Part shown: in pieces, positions 1 through 9,791 of the stretch
How the letters are laid out: each line of letters opens with the position of its first letter
How positions within the stretch are numbered: position 1 is the stretch's first letter
DNA from: Massilia sp. ZL223
GTDB taxonomy: Bacteria > Pseudomonadota > Gammaproteobacteria > Burkholderiales > Burkholderiaceae_D
Direction: 5' to 3'
Length of the DNA stretch: 64,000 bases
Assembly: GCF_018119395.1 (NCBI RefSeq)
Contig: NZ_JAGPWD010000031.1
Span: 1 to 64,000 of the forward strand
Notes under the pieces: model-generated
The model's database searches: none
The model's input: only the letters and a program-made list of their open reading frames with translations
Told to the model about the DNA's origin: nothing
Position numbers and translations under genes: made by a program

Positions 1-203
1 AAGACACAGCTGCCACGCCGGGCGCGCCCGCCGCGCCGGCCTCGGTGCCGCCGTCGCAACTGCCGGTGACGCCGCAGCTCGGATCGCCGCCTTCCAGCCC
101 GCCGGGTTCCGCGCCCGCCTCCGCGCCCGCCAACGTCCAGGTGACGCCGGTCGCGCCGCCGCCGCCCGCAAACCAGCCTGCCACGCCGCCGACCCAGCCA
201 TGA
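1..203 (+). CDS. C-terminal end of an upstream secretion-type gene (partial)
   Basis: An open frame enters from the left edge (codons start at position 3) and stops at a TGA whose first bases overlap the ATG of the next gene (ATGA). The visible 66 residues are almost entirely Pro, Ala, Ser, Thr and Val with no recognisable fold. Because it is translationally coupled to a pseudopilin gene, it is probably the tail of another component of the same secretion or pilus operon; a secretin with a Pro-rich C-terminus is one possibility. Family cannot be decided from this tail. Confidence 0.7.
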   Translation, partial: DTAATPGAPAAPASVPPSQLPVTPQLGSPPSSPPGSAPASAPANVQVTPVAPPPPANQPATPPTQP

Positions 204-691
204 ATGCGTTTTGCGGCCCGGCCCCGCGCCGCGGCTTCACCCTGATCGAGCTGCTGGTGACCCTGGCGATCCTGGCGCTGCTGGGCACCCTGGTGGTGCC
301 GGTGGCCCAGGTGACGGCCCAGCGCCGCGACGAGCAGGAACTGCGGCGCGCGCTGCGCGAGATCCGCGCCGGGATCGACGCCTACAAGAAGGCCAGCGAC
401 GAGGGCAGGGTGGCCAAAGCCGCCGGCGCCACCGGCTATCCGCCGCGCCTGGAAGTGCTGGTGGAAGGCGTACGCGACCTGCGCAGCCCCAAGCAAGCCA
501 GGATCTACTTCATGCGGCGCCTGCCGCGCGACCCCTTCAATCCGGATCCGGAGCTGAGCGAAGCCGCCACCTGGGGCAAGCGCAGCTACGCCAGCGAACC
601 GAACGAGCCGCGCGAGGGCGATGACGTCTACGATGTGTTTTCGCTGTCGCAGAAAGAGGGATTGAACGGCGTCCCCTACAACAAATGGTGA
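200..691 (+). CDS. GspG-like pseudopilin, type II secretion-like
   Basis: 163 residues. The N-terminus has a short basic leader and the type III signal motif RRGFTLIELLVTL, the site cut and methylated by prepilin peptidase (after Gly), with the conserved Glu at position +5, followed by one hydrophobic helix. The C-terminal half has the GspG-type features LPRDPFNPDP and an ending GVPYNKW. It would assemble in the inner membrane and periplasm as a (pseudo)pilus subunit. It overlaps the upstream frame by 4 bp and the next pseudopilin gene by up to 7 bp, so the three genes are one operon. The protein is slightly longer than a typical mature GspG, so assignment to major or minor pseudopilin is uncertain. 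Confidence 0.85.
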   Translation: MNAFCGPAPRRGFTLIELLVTLAILALLGTLVVPVAQVTAQRRDEQELRRALREIRAGIDAYKKASDEGRVAKAAGATGYPPRLEVLVEGVRDLRSPKQARIYFMRRLPRDPFNPDPELSEAATWGKRSYASEPNEPREGDDVYDVFSLSQKEGLNGVPYNKW

Positions 692-1092
692 GCATGATGA
701 ATCGCGTCCGCCGCTGTTTTTCCCGACATCGCGGCTTCACCCTGATCGAACTGCTGATCGTGCTGGGCATCGTCGCGCTGCTGCTGACCCTGGCCGTGCC
801 GCGCTTCTTCCCCAGCGTGGACAAGTCCAAGGAAACCATCCTGCTTGAAAACCTGCGCAACACGCGCATCGTGATCGACCAGTACCGTGGCGACAACGGG
901 CGCTATCCTGATTCGCTGGAGCAGCTAGTCGAGAAAAAATACCTGCGCGAGATTCCGTACGACCCGATCACGGAGAGCCGCGAAACCTGGGTCGTCGTGC
1001 CGCCGGAGGAAGGGGAGCAGGGCGAACTATATAACCTGCACAGCGGCGCTCCCGGCAACGACCGCAACGGGCGTCCTTACGCGGAATGGTAA
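685..1092 (+). CDS. GspG-like pseudopilin, second copy
   Basis: 135 residues from the first ATG, but in-frame ATGs at 694 and 697 are equally possible starts; a GGTGAG string just before them could act as the ribosome site. Leader and helix are HRGFTLIELLIVLGIVALL with Glu+5 present. The C-terminal part has EIPYDPITES and ends GRPYAEW, matching the ending of the preceding pseudopilin, so the two are probably paralogues. It would be an inner-membrane-anchored periplasmic subunit of the same pseudopilus. It overlaps both neighbouring genes by a few bases. Confidence 0.85.
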   Translation: MVSMMNRVRRCFSRHRGFTLIELLIVLGIVALLLTLAVPRFFPSVDKSKETILLENLRNTRIVIDQYRGDNGRYPDSLEQLVEKKYLREIPYDPITESRETWVVVPPEEGEQGELYNLHSGAPGNDRNGRPYAEW

Positions 1093-1817
1093 GCATGCGC
1101 GGGCGGCAGGGCGGGTTCACCTACCTCGGGCTGGTGATCTTCGTGGCCATCATCGGCATGGTCGGCGCGGCCACGCTCAAGATCGGTTCGCTGCTGCAGC
1201 GCGCGGCCGCCGAAGAGGAACTGCTGGAGACCGGCGCCGCCTTCGGCGCGGCCCTGCAGAGCTATGCCGCCGCCACGCCGCGCGGGATGCCGCCGCAGCC
1301 GCCGACCCTGCAGGAACTGCTCAAGGACCCGCGCTTTCCCGGCGTGCGCAGGCACCTGCGCAAGATCTTCGTCGACCCCATGACCGGTAAGGCAGATTGG
1401 GGCATCGTGTACCTGGGCGACCAGAAAGGTGTCGTTGCCGTCTATAGCCTGTCGACTGCGAAGCCGCTCAAGATCGCCAATTTCGACGGCCGTTTCCAGA
1501 ATTTCGAGAACAAGGAAAAGATCTCGGACTGGAAGTTCATGGCCAGTGGGCAGGGCTTGCTGATGCCGGGTGTGCAGAATGCTCCCGGGACGCCCGTGCC
1601 GCCCCCGACGCCGGCTCCGCCGGCGGTGCCTGCGCCGGCACCGGTGCCTGCACCGGCCGGACCGCCGGCTGCTCCACCGCCTGCCGAGGACCCGCCGGCA
1701 GAGCCGCCGCCGGAACCGCAGCAGGAGCAGCCTCAGGACGCGCCGCAGGAACCGCCACAAGAACCGCCACAGGAACCGCAAGAAATACCGCAAGAGGGAC
1801 AGCCGGCGCGGCGCTAG
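1086..1817 (+). CDS. Atypical pseudopilin-like protein with Pro/Gln/Glu-rich tail
   Basis: 243 residues (in-frame ATG at 1095 is an alternative start). The N-terminus GGFTYLGLVIFVAIIG looks like a prepilin leader and helix, but the usual Glu at +5 is Gly. A central region of about 110 residues contains FVDPMTGKADWGIVYLGD, resembling the folded part of small pseudopilins. From about residue 160 it becomes low-complexity, first Pro/Ala then repeated PPQEPQ-type units, to the end. Lack of Glu+5 is known for GspK-type tip or initiator pseudopilins, so a minor, tip-located role is an inference. Last gene of the visible operon. Confidence 0.7.
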   Translation: MVSMRGRQGGFTYLGLVIFVAIIGMVGAATLKIGSLLQRAAAEEELLETGAAFGAALQSYAAATPRGMPPQPPTLQELLKDPRFPGVRRHLRKIFVDPMTGKADWGIVYLGDQKGVVAVYSLSTAKPLKIANFDGRFQNFENKEKISDWKFMASGQGLLMPGVQNAPGTPVPPPTPAPPAVPAPAPVPAPAGPPAAPPPAEDPPAEPPPEPQQEQPQDAPQEPPQEPPQEPQEIPQEGQPARR

Positions 1818-1856
1818 CGGGTGCTCGATGTATCGATCTTATGAGGGAGTTTTACC

Positions 1857-2342
1857 TTGATTTGTGCAAAATGTGGCGTGGAGCACCCGCTGGAGGAAAT
1901 GGAACTGACGTTCCGCCGGCCCGACGATGCGGCCAAACTGTCCGAAGAAGAGCGCTTGCGCCTCCTTCGGGACAACAGCGATCTTTGCATCATCGGGGAA
2001 GAGCGGTTTTTCATCCGGGCAGTGCTGCCTTTGCCGGTCGAATCCCGTGAAGACCCGTACTGCATCGGCTTATGGGTGGAAGTCAGCCAGGCCGCGTTTG
2101 ACCGGATCTACGACCTGTGGGAGTCCGAAGACCAAGGCCTCGAACCGCCTTTCGCTGTGCGCATCGCCAACGAGATCCCGACGGCCGCCGGCTCGCTCGG
2201 CCTGGATGCGGAGCTGCGCCTGTCTGGGCCGACGGTCAGGCCCAGGGTGTTCCTCAAGCCGACCAGCCATCAGCTCTATGCCGAACAGGCACGCGGAATC
2301 GATGTGCATCGCGTGGCCGAATTCACGGCGCTCTTCGCTTAG
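1857..2342 (+). CDS. DUF2199 domain protein
   Basis: 161 residues beginning with TTG; GGGAG lies 8 bases upstream and there is no closer ATG in frame, so the TTG start is preferred. The N-terminus has ICAKCGVEHP, a CxxC pair as in DUF2199 proteins, followed by an acidic segment and the domain core (residues about 45-160) with DPYCIGLWVEVSQ. No signal peptide or membrane segment, so cytosolic. Function of the family is unknown; the Cys pair may bind a metal. Stands alone between the pseudopilin operon and a convergent regulator gene. Confidence 0.75.
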   Translation: MICAKCGVEHPLEEMELTFRRPDDAAKLSEEERLRLLRDNSDLCIIGEERFFIRAVLPLPVESREDPYCIGLWVEVSQAAFDRIYDLWESEDQGLEPPFAVRIANEIPTAAGSLGLDAELRLSGPTVRPRVFLKPTSHQLYAEQARGIDVHRVAEFTALFA

Positions 2343-2373
2343 CTGTCAATGTGCTTCGAGAGAACAGCCGAAC

Positions 2374-2388
2374 GAAACACAGTGTTTC
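2374..2388. repeat. Small perfect inverted repeat between convergent genes
   Basis: GAAACAC-A-GTGTTTC, a 7-bp perfect inverted repeat with one spacer base, lies between the stop of the DUF2199 gene and the stop of the convergent MocR gene. It has no T-run on either side, so it is a weak terminator candidate at best. Confidence 0.35.
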
Positions 2389-2396
2389 CTGGATAG

Positions 2397-3797
2397 CTAA
2401 ACCACAGCAGCACTGAAGGACTCGGGCCGCCGCGCAAGCAGATGAGACAGCCGTTGAAGCCCCGCCTGCAAGCGTCCACGATCCTTGATGCTACCCAATG
2501 AGATCCGAATCGCATTCACGGATTCGCTGCCTGTCGCGAATGCCTCCGCCGGCGTGACTACGATCCCTTCGCTGTCGGCTGCGCGCGCAAGCTGCGAGGA
2601 ATTCCAATACGCCGGCAACTCGAGCCATACATGCAGTCCGTCTCCGGCGCCGCTGTACCGCCCCGCCAGGATATCCCGGGCCATCCGGTGGCGCAGGCGC
2701 GCCTCCTTGCGTACGCCTTTCATCAATTCTCCGGCCGAACCGTCGACGATCCACTGAGTAGCCAGTGCGGCCGTCAAAGGAGCGGCCATTAGCGCAAACG
2801 ATCTTAGCGCGGCCAGGAAACGCTCGCGTTCCTGCGGATTGGGCAGGAAAACAAAGGCGACACGCAAACCGGGCGTCAGGCATTTCGACAGGGTCGAAAT
2901 GTAATACACCTGTTCCGGGGCGAACGTGGCAATAGGCGGTGGTGGGGAATCGGCAAGGAGCCAGTATGGATCGTCCTCGACGATGCGCACATTGCAGCGC
3001 TTCGCGATGCCGGCGAGTTCCTTGCGCCGGCGCTCCGGAATGGTGATGGCGGTCGGGTTCTGTAATGTCGGATTGAGGTAGACCAGCCCAGGCTTGTGCT
3101 GGCGGCACGCTTCCTCGAGCATCTCGGGCACCATCCCGTGCTTGTCCGCTTCCACCACCATGATGCGCCGGCCGAATTGGGTCGCTGCGGTACGCAAGCC
3201 CGGATAAGTCGTCGGCTCTGCCAGGATGATATCTCCAGGCTCGGTCAGTGCAAGGATCAATGCGGCGATCGCCGCTTGCGCACCCGGACAGACCACAAGC
3301 TGTCCGGAATCCGGATGGCCAAACATCGGTGCGAGCCATTTGGCTGCAGCCTTGCGGTCGGAGTCGCTCCCGCCGCCCAGGTGGTAAGTCATCAGCAATG
3401 CATTGTCTGCCCTCATCAGTACTTGAGACAAACCTTGTTTCAACATGTCGTCGAAGTCCACGCCATCCGGCGGTGGCGGGGTATTCATGCTCAGGTCGAG
3501 GATCGCGTTCAATTCGACTTTCGGCGCCGCGACATACGTCCCGCGAGCGCCGCGACCTTCCAACAGGTTGCGGCGCCTGGCTTCGTCGTATGCGCGCGTG
3601 ACCGTCGTCAGGTCGACGTGCAGCTGTGCCGCCAACTGGCGCTGTGGAGGCAGACGATCGCCCGGTTTCAGCGATCCGTCTTCCACCGCCGCCTGCAACG
3701 CATCCGCGATCTGCAAAAAACGTGGCCCGCCTTGCACGGCCAATCGCGGCAACCAGATCGGCAAAACCTCGTCTTGTATGGTTTTCAACTGGGACAT
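2397..3797 (-). CDS. MocR-type transcriptional regulator (GntR HTH + aminotransferase domain)
   Basis: 466 residues. Residues about 20-90 are a GntR winged helix-turn-helix (LKPGDRLPPQRQLAAQL, then TTVTRAYDEARRRNLLEG). From about residue 110 to the end is a fold-type I PLP aminotransferase domain; the likely PLP lysine is in YISTLSKCLTPGLRVAF. Such MocR/PdxR proteins use a PLP-linked domain as effector sensor and often regulate a divergent gene; here the divergent gene is the small membrane protein at 3978, with about 180 bp between them. The effector and true target are unknown. It is not assigned as PdxR because no pdxS/T genes are near. Confidence 0.9.
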   Translation of the reverse strand: MSQLKTIQDEVLPIWLPRLAVQGGPRFLQIADALQAAVEDGSLKPGDRLPPQRQLAAQLHVDLTTVTRAYDEARRRNLLEGRGARGTYVAAPKVELNAILDLSMNTPPPPDGVDFDDMLKQGLSQVLMRADNALLMTYHLGGGSDSDRKAAAKWLAPMFGHPDSGQLVVCPGAQAAIAALILALTEPGDIILAEPTTYPGLRTAATQFGRRIMVVEADKHGMVPEMLEEACRQHKPGLVYLNPTLQNPTAITIPERRRKELAGIAKRCNVRIVEDDPYWLLADSPPPPIATFAPEQVYYISTLSKCLTPGLRVAFVFLPNPQERERFLAALRSFALMAAPLTAALATQWIVDGSAGELMKGVRKEARLRHRMARDILAGRYSGAGDGLHVWLELPAYWNSSQLARAADSEGIVVTPAEAFATGSESVNAIRISLGSIKDRGRLQAGLQRLSHLLARRPESFSAAVV

Positions 3798-3977
3798 TTT
3801 GTCTCAATGTATGGAAATTGCTTTTACGTAGAATGCCCCAGAACATGTAGCAACACCACTTTGCTGGCAGCTGTCGAGGTTTTCTCCTCTCATCTGCATG
3901 CGACAAACCTGGTTCCAAACTCGTTCGTCGTGGTCCTCAGGATAGATAGTATTAAGTAACAACCGGGAAATACTGAA

Positions 3978-4223
3978 ATGATGGATTGGTTCCCTATAGT
4001 CTTCTTTACGTTCAAGGTTCTTGTGTTAGCCACGGGCATGTTCTTCGCTGTCAAGTGGCATTACGATCAAGGGAAGAAGGAGAAGAAGATCGAGGAAGAG
4101 AAGCGCGCGGTGTTGCGCGCGGCCGGCAAGGCGGCCGCACTCTTTGTGGTGTCGCTGCTCGGCCTGGCGCTTGTCACCTTCGTCCTTCTCAGCAGGCTTA
4201 GTTTGGACATGAGCCTGCCTTGA
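3978..4223 (+). CDS. Small two-helix membrane protein, unknown function
   Basis: 81 residues with two ATG codons in a row at the start (3978 and 3981) and CGGGAA about 9 bases before. Two hydrophobic segments (residues about 7-26 and 49-70) flank a strongly charged linker, GKKEKKIEEEKRA, which may form a short helix. No family recognised. It is divergent from the MocR gene, and its own downstream neighbour murJ is convergent. Compositional features (initiator context, membrane helices, codon use like its neighbours) favour a real gene. It could be a target of the MocR regulator, which is an inference from position only. Confidence 0.6.
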   Translation: MMDWFPIVFFTFKVLVLATGMFFAVKWHYDQGKKEKKIEEEKRAVLRAAGKAAALFVVSLLGLALVTFVLLSRLSLDMSLP

Positions 4224-4364
4224 TGGCAAAGCATCGTCGGCCGATATCGAGTGATACGGCCGTGATTCCCCGTGCGGCAATTGGTCGCGTCGGCAGGAGG
4301 GCCAGGGTTCGCTTTTGAATGTATGGCGCCCTTCTGATCGCGCCACATCAGCCTCTTGTGCCGA

Positions 4365-5915
4365 TCAACCGGCGCGGCGCTTGAAGTCGCGCGGGCGGAA
4401 ACCCAGCGCCACCAGCACGCCGAAGTAAGCGACGCCTGCGGCGCCGATGATGGCGACCAGCGCGCCTGCGCGCAGCAGCGGCGTCGCCCGCATCGCAACC
4501 CAGTCGAACTGCGCCTGGCCGAACCACGACACCGCGCCCATCACCGTCACGGCCACCACCAGCTTGAAGAAGAACTTTCTCCAGCCCGGCTGCGGCACAT
4601 AGATCTCGCGCTTGCGCAGGCCGCTGTACAGGAAGGCCGCGTTGAGGCAGGCGCCGGCGCCGATCGACAGCGCCAGGCCGGCCACGCCGAACAGCGGCAC
4701 GAACACCAGGTTCATCAGCTGGGTCGCCACCAGCACGCCCACCGCGATGCGCACCGGTGTGCGCACGTCCTGGCGCGCGAAGAAGGCCGGGGCCAGGGTC
4801 TTGACCAGGATGAAGCCGAGCAGCCCCGCGCTGTAGGCCATCAGCGGCATCGACGAAGCGGCAACGTCGGCGTTGTCGAAATTCCCATAGTGGAAGAGGG
4901 TGGCGATCATCGGCGTCGCCAGGGTTGCCATGCCCACCGCGGCGGGAATCGCGAGCAGGAAGGTCAGGCGCAGTCCCCAGTCCAGCAGGGACGAGTATTC
5001 CTGGGTGTTGCCTTCGGTATTCGCCTTCGCCAGGCCCGGCAGCAGGATGGTGCCCAGCGCGACGCCCAACAGGGCGGTCGGCAGTTCCATCAGGCGGTCC
5101 GCGTACTGCAGCGCCGTGACGGCGCCGGCGGCGATGCCGGCGGCAATGGTGGTGTTGATGAGGAGGCTGATCTGGGCGGCGGCCACGGAGAACACGGCGG
5201 GTCCCATCTTGCCGAGCATGCGGCGCACGCCGGCGTCGCGCAGGCCGGTCAGCGGGTTGAGCGACAGGCGCGGGAGCATGCCGAGCTTCTTCAAGGACGG
5301 GATCTGGAGCGCGACCTGGGCCAGGCCGCCGATGCAGACGCCCACGGCCATCGCATAGATCGGCTGTTCGAACCAGTCCGCCATGACCACGGCGGCGAAG
5401 ATGAACGACAGGTTCAGCAGCACCGGCGTGAAGGCCGGGATCTTGAACTGGCGCCAGGTATTCAGCACGCCGCTGGACAGCGCGACAAAGGACATGCAGG
5501 CGATGTAGGGGAACATCAATTGCGTCATGAACACCGAAGCCTCGAAGGCTTCCGGCTCGCGCTGCAGGCCGCCGCCGATCAGCAGGATCAGGATGGGCGC
5601 GGCGATGATCCCGAGCAGGCTGGTCAGCATGGTCGCCCAGATCAGCACGGTCGCCACATGGTCGACCAGGGTCTTGGTCGCCTCCTGGCCGTGCTTGGTC
5701 TTGTACTCGGTGAGAATCGGGACGAAGGCCTGCGAGAACGCGCCCTCGGCGAACAGGCGCCGCAGCAGGTTGGGCAGGCGGAAGGCGATGTTGAAGGCGT
5801 CGGTGTAGTTCGAGGCGCCGAAGGCGGCCGCGAACAGGCTTTCGCGCAGCAGGCCCGTGACGCGGGACACCATGGTCATGCTGGAAATGGCGGCGAGAGT
5901 TCTGAGCAGGTTCAT
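4365..5915 (-). CDS. murJ: Lipid II flippase MurJ
   Basis: 516 residues, the usual MurJ length, hydrophobic throughout with about 14 predicted membrane helices. Family signatures include the N-terminal MNLLRTLAAISSMTMVSRVTG, FAAAFGASNYTDAFNIAFR and RLPNLLRRLFAEGAFSQAF. MurJ moves lipid-linked peptidoglycan precursor across the inner membrane. The gene is divergent from rpsT, an arrangement common in betaproteobacteria. The start ATG is at the conserved family N-terminus. Confident call. Confidence 0.97.
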   Translation of the reverse strand: MNLLRTLAAISSMTMVSRVTGLLRESLFAAAFGASNYTDAFNIAFRLPNLLRRLFAEGAFSQAFVPILTEYKTKHGQEATKTLVDHVATVLIWATMLTSLLGIIAAPILILLIGGGLQREPEAFEASVFMTQLMFPYIACMSFVALSSGVLNTWRQFKIPAFTPVLLNLSFIFAAVVMADWFEQPIYAMAVGVCIGGLAQVALQIPSLKKLGMLPRLSLNPLTGLRDAGVRRMLGKMGPAVFSVAAAQISLLINTTIAAGIAAGAVTALQYADRLMELPTALLGVALGTILLPGLAKANTEGNTQEYSSLLDWGLRLTFLLAIPAAVGMATLATPMIATLFHYGNFDNADVAASSMPLMAYSAGLLGFILVKTLAPAFFARQDVRTPVRIAVGVLVATQLMNLVFVPLFGVAGLALSIGAGACLNAAFLYSGLRKREIYVPQPGWRKFFFKLVVAVTVMGAVSWFGQAQFDWVAMRATPLLRAGALVAIIGAAGVAYFGVLVALGFRPRDFKRRAG

Positions 5916-5981
5916 GGGCCGACATTATACTGGGGCAACAACGCGCGCACGTCCAGAAATCGGCTGAAAGTGAATTATGAA

Positions 5982-6010
5982 TTGCCCTGACATGAATCTT
6001 TCGCTATAAT
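5982..6010 (+). promoter_or_regulatory. Sigma-70-type promoter for rpsT
   Basis: TTGCCC (5982-5987), a 17-base spacer and a perfect TATAAT (6005-6010) lie upstream of rpsT. This predicts a start near 6017 and a leader of about 109 bases. S20 leaders are known sites of autoregulation in other bacteria, but nothing specific can be claimed here. Confidence 0.65.
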
Positions 6011-6125
6011 CGTGGGCTGTACTGAATTCTGTTGGCAGACACTAATCGTTGGGCAGGCACGGAAGAGCGCCGGTTTCACTCGCTAATGTTTGCAAACGCA
6101 ACTTGACCCCGATTTAGGAAATTCC

Positions 6126-6392
6126 ATGGCAAATACCGCACAAGCGCGCAAACGCGCTCGTCAAGCAGTTAAGCAAAACGCGCACAACTCGGCACAGCGT
6201 TCGACCCTGCGCACCGCAATCAAGGCAGTTCGCAAGGCCATCCAGGCTGGCGACAAGGCCGCTGCAACCACCATCTTCCAGCAGTCCGTGTCGACCATCG
6301 ACAGCATCGCTGACAAGAAGATCATCCACAAGAACAAGGCAGCGCGCCACAAGAGCCGCCTGGCTGCCGCCATCAAGGCACTGTCGGCCTAA
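6126..6392 (+). CDS. rpsT: 30S ribosomal protein S20
   Basis: 88 residues, the normal S20 length. The start [18 protein letters not shown] is the conserved family N-terminus; a longer in-frame extension to 6090 is not conserved sequence and is rejected. Very rich in Lys, Arg and Ala, as expected for a 16S rRNA-binding protein, with the C-terminal [17 protein letters not shown]. Single-gene transcription unit between a TATAAT promoter and a strong terminator. Confidence 0.98.
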   Translation: MANTAQARKRARQAVKQNAHNSAQRSTLRTAIKAVRKAIQAGDKAAATTIFQQSVSTIDSIADKKIIHKNKAARHKSRLAAAIKALSA

Positions 6393-6445
6393 CAACCGCG
6401 TGCGCGCGGCCTAGGCCGCGCTGGCAAGTTCTGTGCAGTAGAAAG

Positions 6446-6479
6446 ACCCGCCCGACCATTGGTCCCGGCGGGTTTTTTT
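6446..6479 (+). terminator. Rho-independent terminator after rpsT
   Basis: ACCCGCC (6446-6452) pairs with GGCGGGT (6467-6473), and an inner GACC/GGTC stem extends the hairpin; a run of T follows. About 55 bases after the rpsT stop. Confidence 0.9.
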
Positions 6480-6559
6480 GCTTGGCGCGGCCGCTGTCGA
6501 GCTCGCGTTGCCGGTGCGCCCTGGCGGAAGGCATCTCGTCTAAAACCATGGCGCACAGT

Positions 6560-6610
6560 AAAATACTGGTGCATAATGTGAAACGCCCGTCTTATGTCTT
6601 ATAGAAGACT
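6560..6610 (+). promoter_or_regulatory. IDH-associated upstream block, copy 1 (promoter plus GTCTT/AAGAC operator-like palindrome)
   Basis: The 19 bases AAAATACTGGTGCATAATG (6560-6578) are identical to 9676-9694 upstream of the second isocitrate dehydrogenase gene, and the following 32 bases match at 22 positions without a gap. Inside is GTCTT-ATAG-AAGAC (6596-6609). CATAAT at 6572-6577 could be a -10 element with TGGCGC at 17 bases spacing as a weak -35; the palindrome would then lie just downstream of the transcription start, where a repressor could act. The palindrome ends 67 bases before the gene start. Promoter and operator roles are inferred. Confidence 0.6.
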
Positions 6611-6613
6611 TGA

Positions 6614-8905
<2,292 letters not shown>

Positions 8906-8931
8906 TCGTCCCTAGGTAGTACCAAATGAAA

Positions 8932-8961
8932 ACCGCCGGCTCTTGGGCCGGCGGTTTTTTT
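8932..8961 (+). terminator. Rho-independent terminator after monomeric IDH gene
   Basis: ACCGCCGGC (8932-8940), a six-base loop, GCCGGCGGT (8947-8955), then a T-run. A short A-run before the stem makes it potentially bidirectional, so it may also stop leftward transcription from the rluE-like gene. Confidence 0.92.
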
Positions 8962-8982
8962 ATTTCCAGTGCTGCTCATGCA

Positions 8983-9025
8983 AACTTGGGCGGAACAATG
9001 CCACTGGCATTGTTCCGCCCAAGTT
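8983..9025. repeat. Perfect 21-bp inverted repeat with 1-base spacer
   Basis: Arms 8983-9003 and 9005-9025 are exact reverse complements around a single C. The outer ends read AACTTGGG and CCCAAGTT, the same ends as the dispersed palindromic units elsewhere in the window, but the inner part (GCGGAACAATGCC) differs. It lies between the terminator of the IDH gene and the stop of the leftward rluE-like gene. No T-run follows on either strand. Confidence 0.9.
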
Positions 9026-9046
9026 AGCGCGCAGGCCACGAACCGC

Positions 9047-9604
9047 TTACCGCAACGCGGCCGCCTGCACCTCAACATACTCCCCCGGCATCAACGGATG
9101 CGTCGCCAGCGAAAACGGCCCGATACTGCTGCGCACCAGCCGCAAAGTAGGCAAGCCCACCGCCGCCGTCATCCTCCTGACCTGCCGGTTCTTGCCTTCC
9201 TCGAGCGTGATCGCGATCCAGCTGGTCGGCTTGTCGGCGCGCGCGCGGATCGGCGGATTGCGCGGCCACAGCCAGCCCGGCTCCTCGATGCGCACCGCGC
9301 GGCAGGGCTTGGTGACGAAGTCGCCCAGGTCGAGCGGCGCCTGCAGGCGCGCCAGCGCGGCCGCGTCCACCACGCCGTCCACCTGCACCAGGTAGGTCTT
9401 GGCTTCCTTGTGATCCGGGTGCGCGATCTTGTGCTGCAGCTTGCCGTCGTCGGTCAGCAGCATCAGGCCTTCGCTGTCCGCGTCCAGCCGCCCGGCGGGG
9501 TAGATGCCGGGGATCTTCAGGTAGTCGGCCAGCGATTCGCGGCCCTCCTGTGGACTGAACTGGCAAAGGACTTGGAAGGGTTTATTAAAAAGGATCAGGG
9601 CCAT
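9047..9604 (-). CDS. rluE: RluE-like 23S rRNA pseudouridine synthase
   Basis: 185 residues. The catalytic motif of the RsuA/RluB/E/F family is present as YPAGRLDADSEGLMLL, with Asp as the nucleophile, followed by KTYLVQVDG and, near the end, EGKNRQVRRMTAAVGLPTLRL. There is no N-terminal S4 RNA-binding domain, as in RluE, which modifies U2457 of E. coli 23S rRNA. The N-terminus ILFNKPFQVLCQFS starts the catalytic domain, supporting the ATG at 9604. It lies between the two IDH genes on the opposite strand. RluE versus another S4-less family member is a reasonable but not proven choice. Confidence 0.88.
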   Translation of the reverse strand: MALILFNKPFQVLCQFSPQEGRESLADYLKIPGIYPAGRLDADSEGLMLLTDDGKLQHKIAHPDHKEAKTYLVQVDGVVDAAALARLQAPLDLGDFVTKPCRAVRIEEPGWLWPRNPPIRARADKPTSWIAITLEEGKNRQVRRMTAAVGLPTLRLVRSSIGPFSLATHPLMPGEYVEVQAAALR

Positions 9605-9675
9605 GTCGAACGGGTGAAACTGGAATCAGGGGCCGCCGGGGCGGAAAGTGCTTGGGTGCTTGCGTGGCATCCGGC

Positions 9676-9726
9676 AAAATACTGGTGCATAATGCAAGAC
9701 GCCACATCCATGTCTTATACAAGACT
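9676..9726 (+). promoter_or_regulatory. IDH-associated upstream block, copy 2
   Basis: Counterpart of the block at 6560-6610: 19 identical bases, then 22 of 32 matches, including GTCTT-ATAC-AAGAC (9712-9725), which ends 66 bases before the start of the dimeric icd gene (67 in copy 1). CATAAT at 9688-9693 and TGGCAT 17 bases before it could be the promoter elements. Shared sequence and almost identical spacing imply common control of both enzymes. Confidence 0.6.
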
Positions 9727-9791
9727 AGCAGCTTCACCATTGTAATTCAGATCGCATGCCACGCCCGCATGTGGCTACTTGGGAGAACACG

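Noticed and set aside
2397-3797. MocR gene as pdxR
   Set aside because: No pyridoxal synthesis genes adjoin it, and the MocR family has many other targets.
6090-6125. Upstream extension of rpsT
   Set aside because: Not part of the conserved S20 protein; the ATG at 6126 gives the exact family length.
8983-9025. 21-bp inverted repeat as an ordinary terminator
   Set aside because: No T-run on either strand and a normal terminator already lies 22 bases away.
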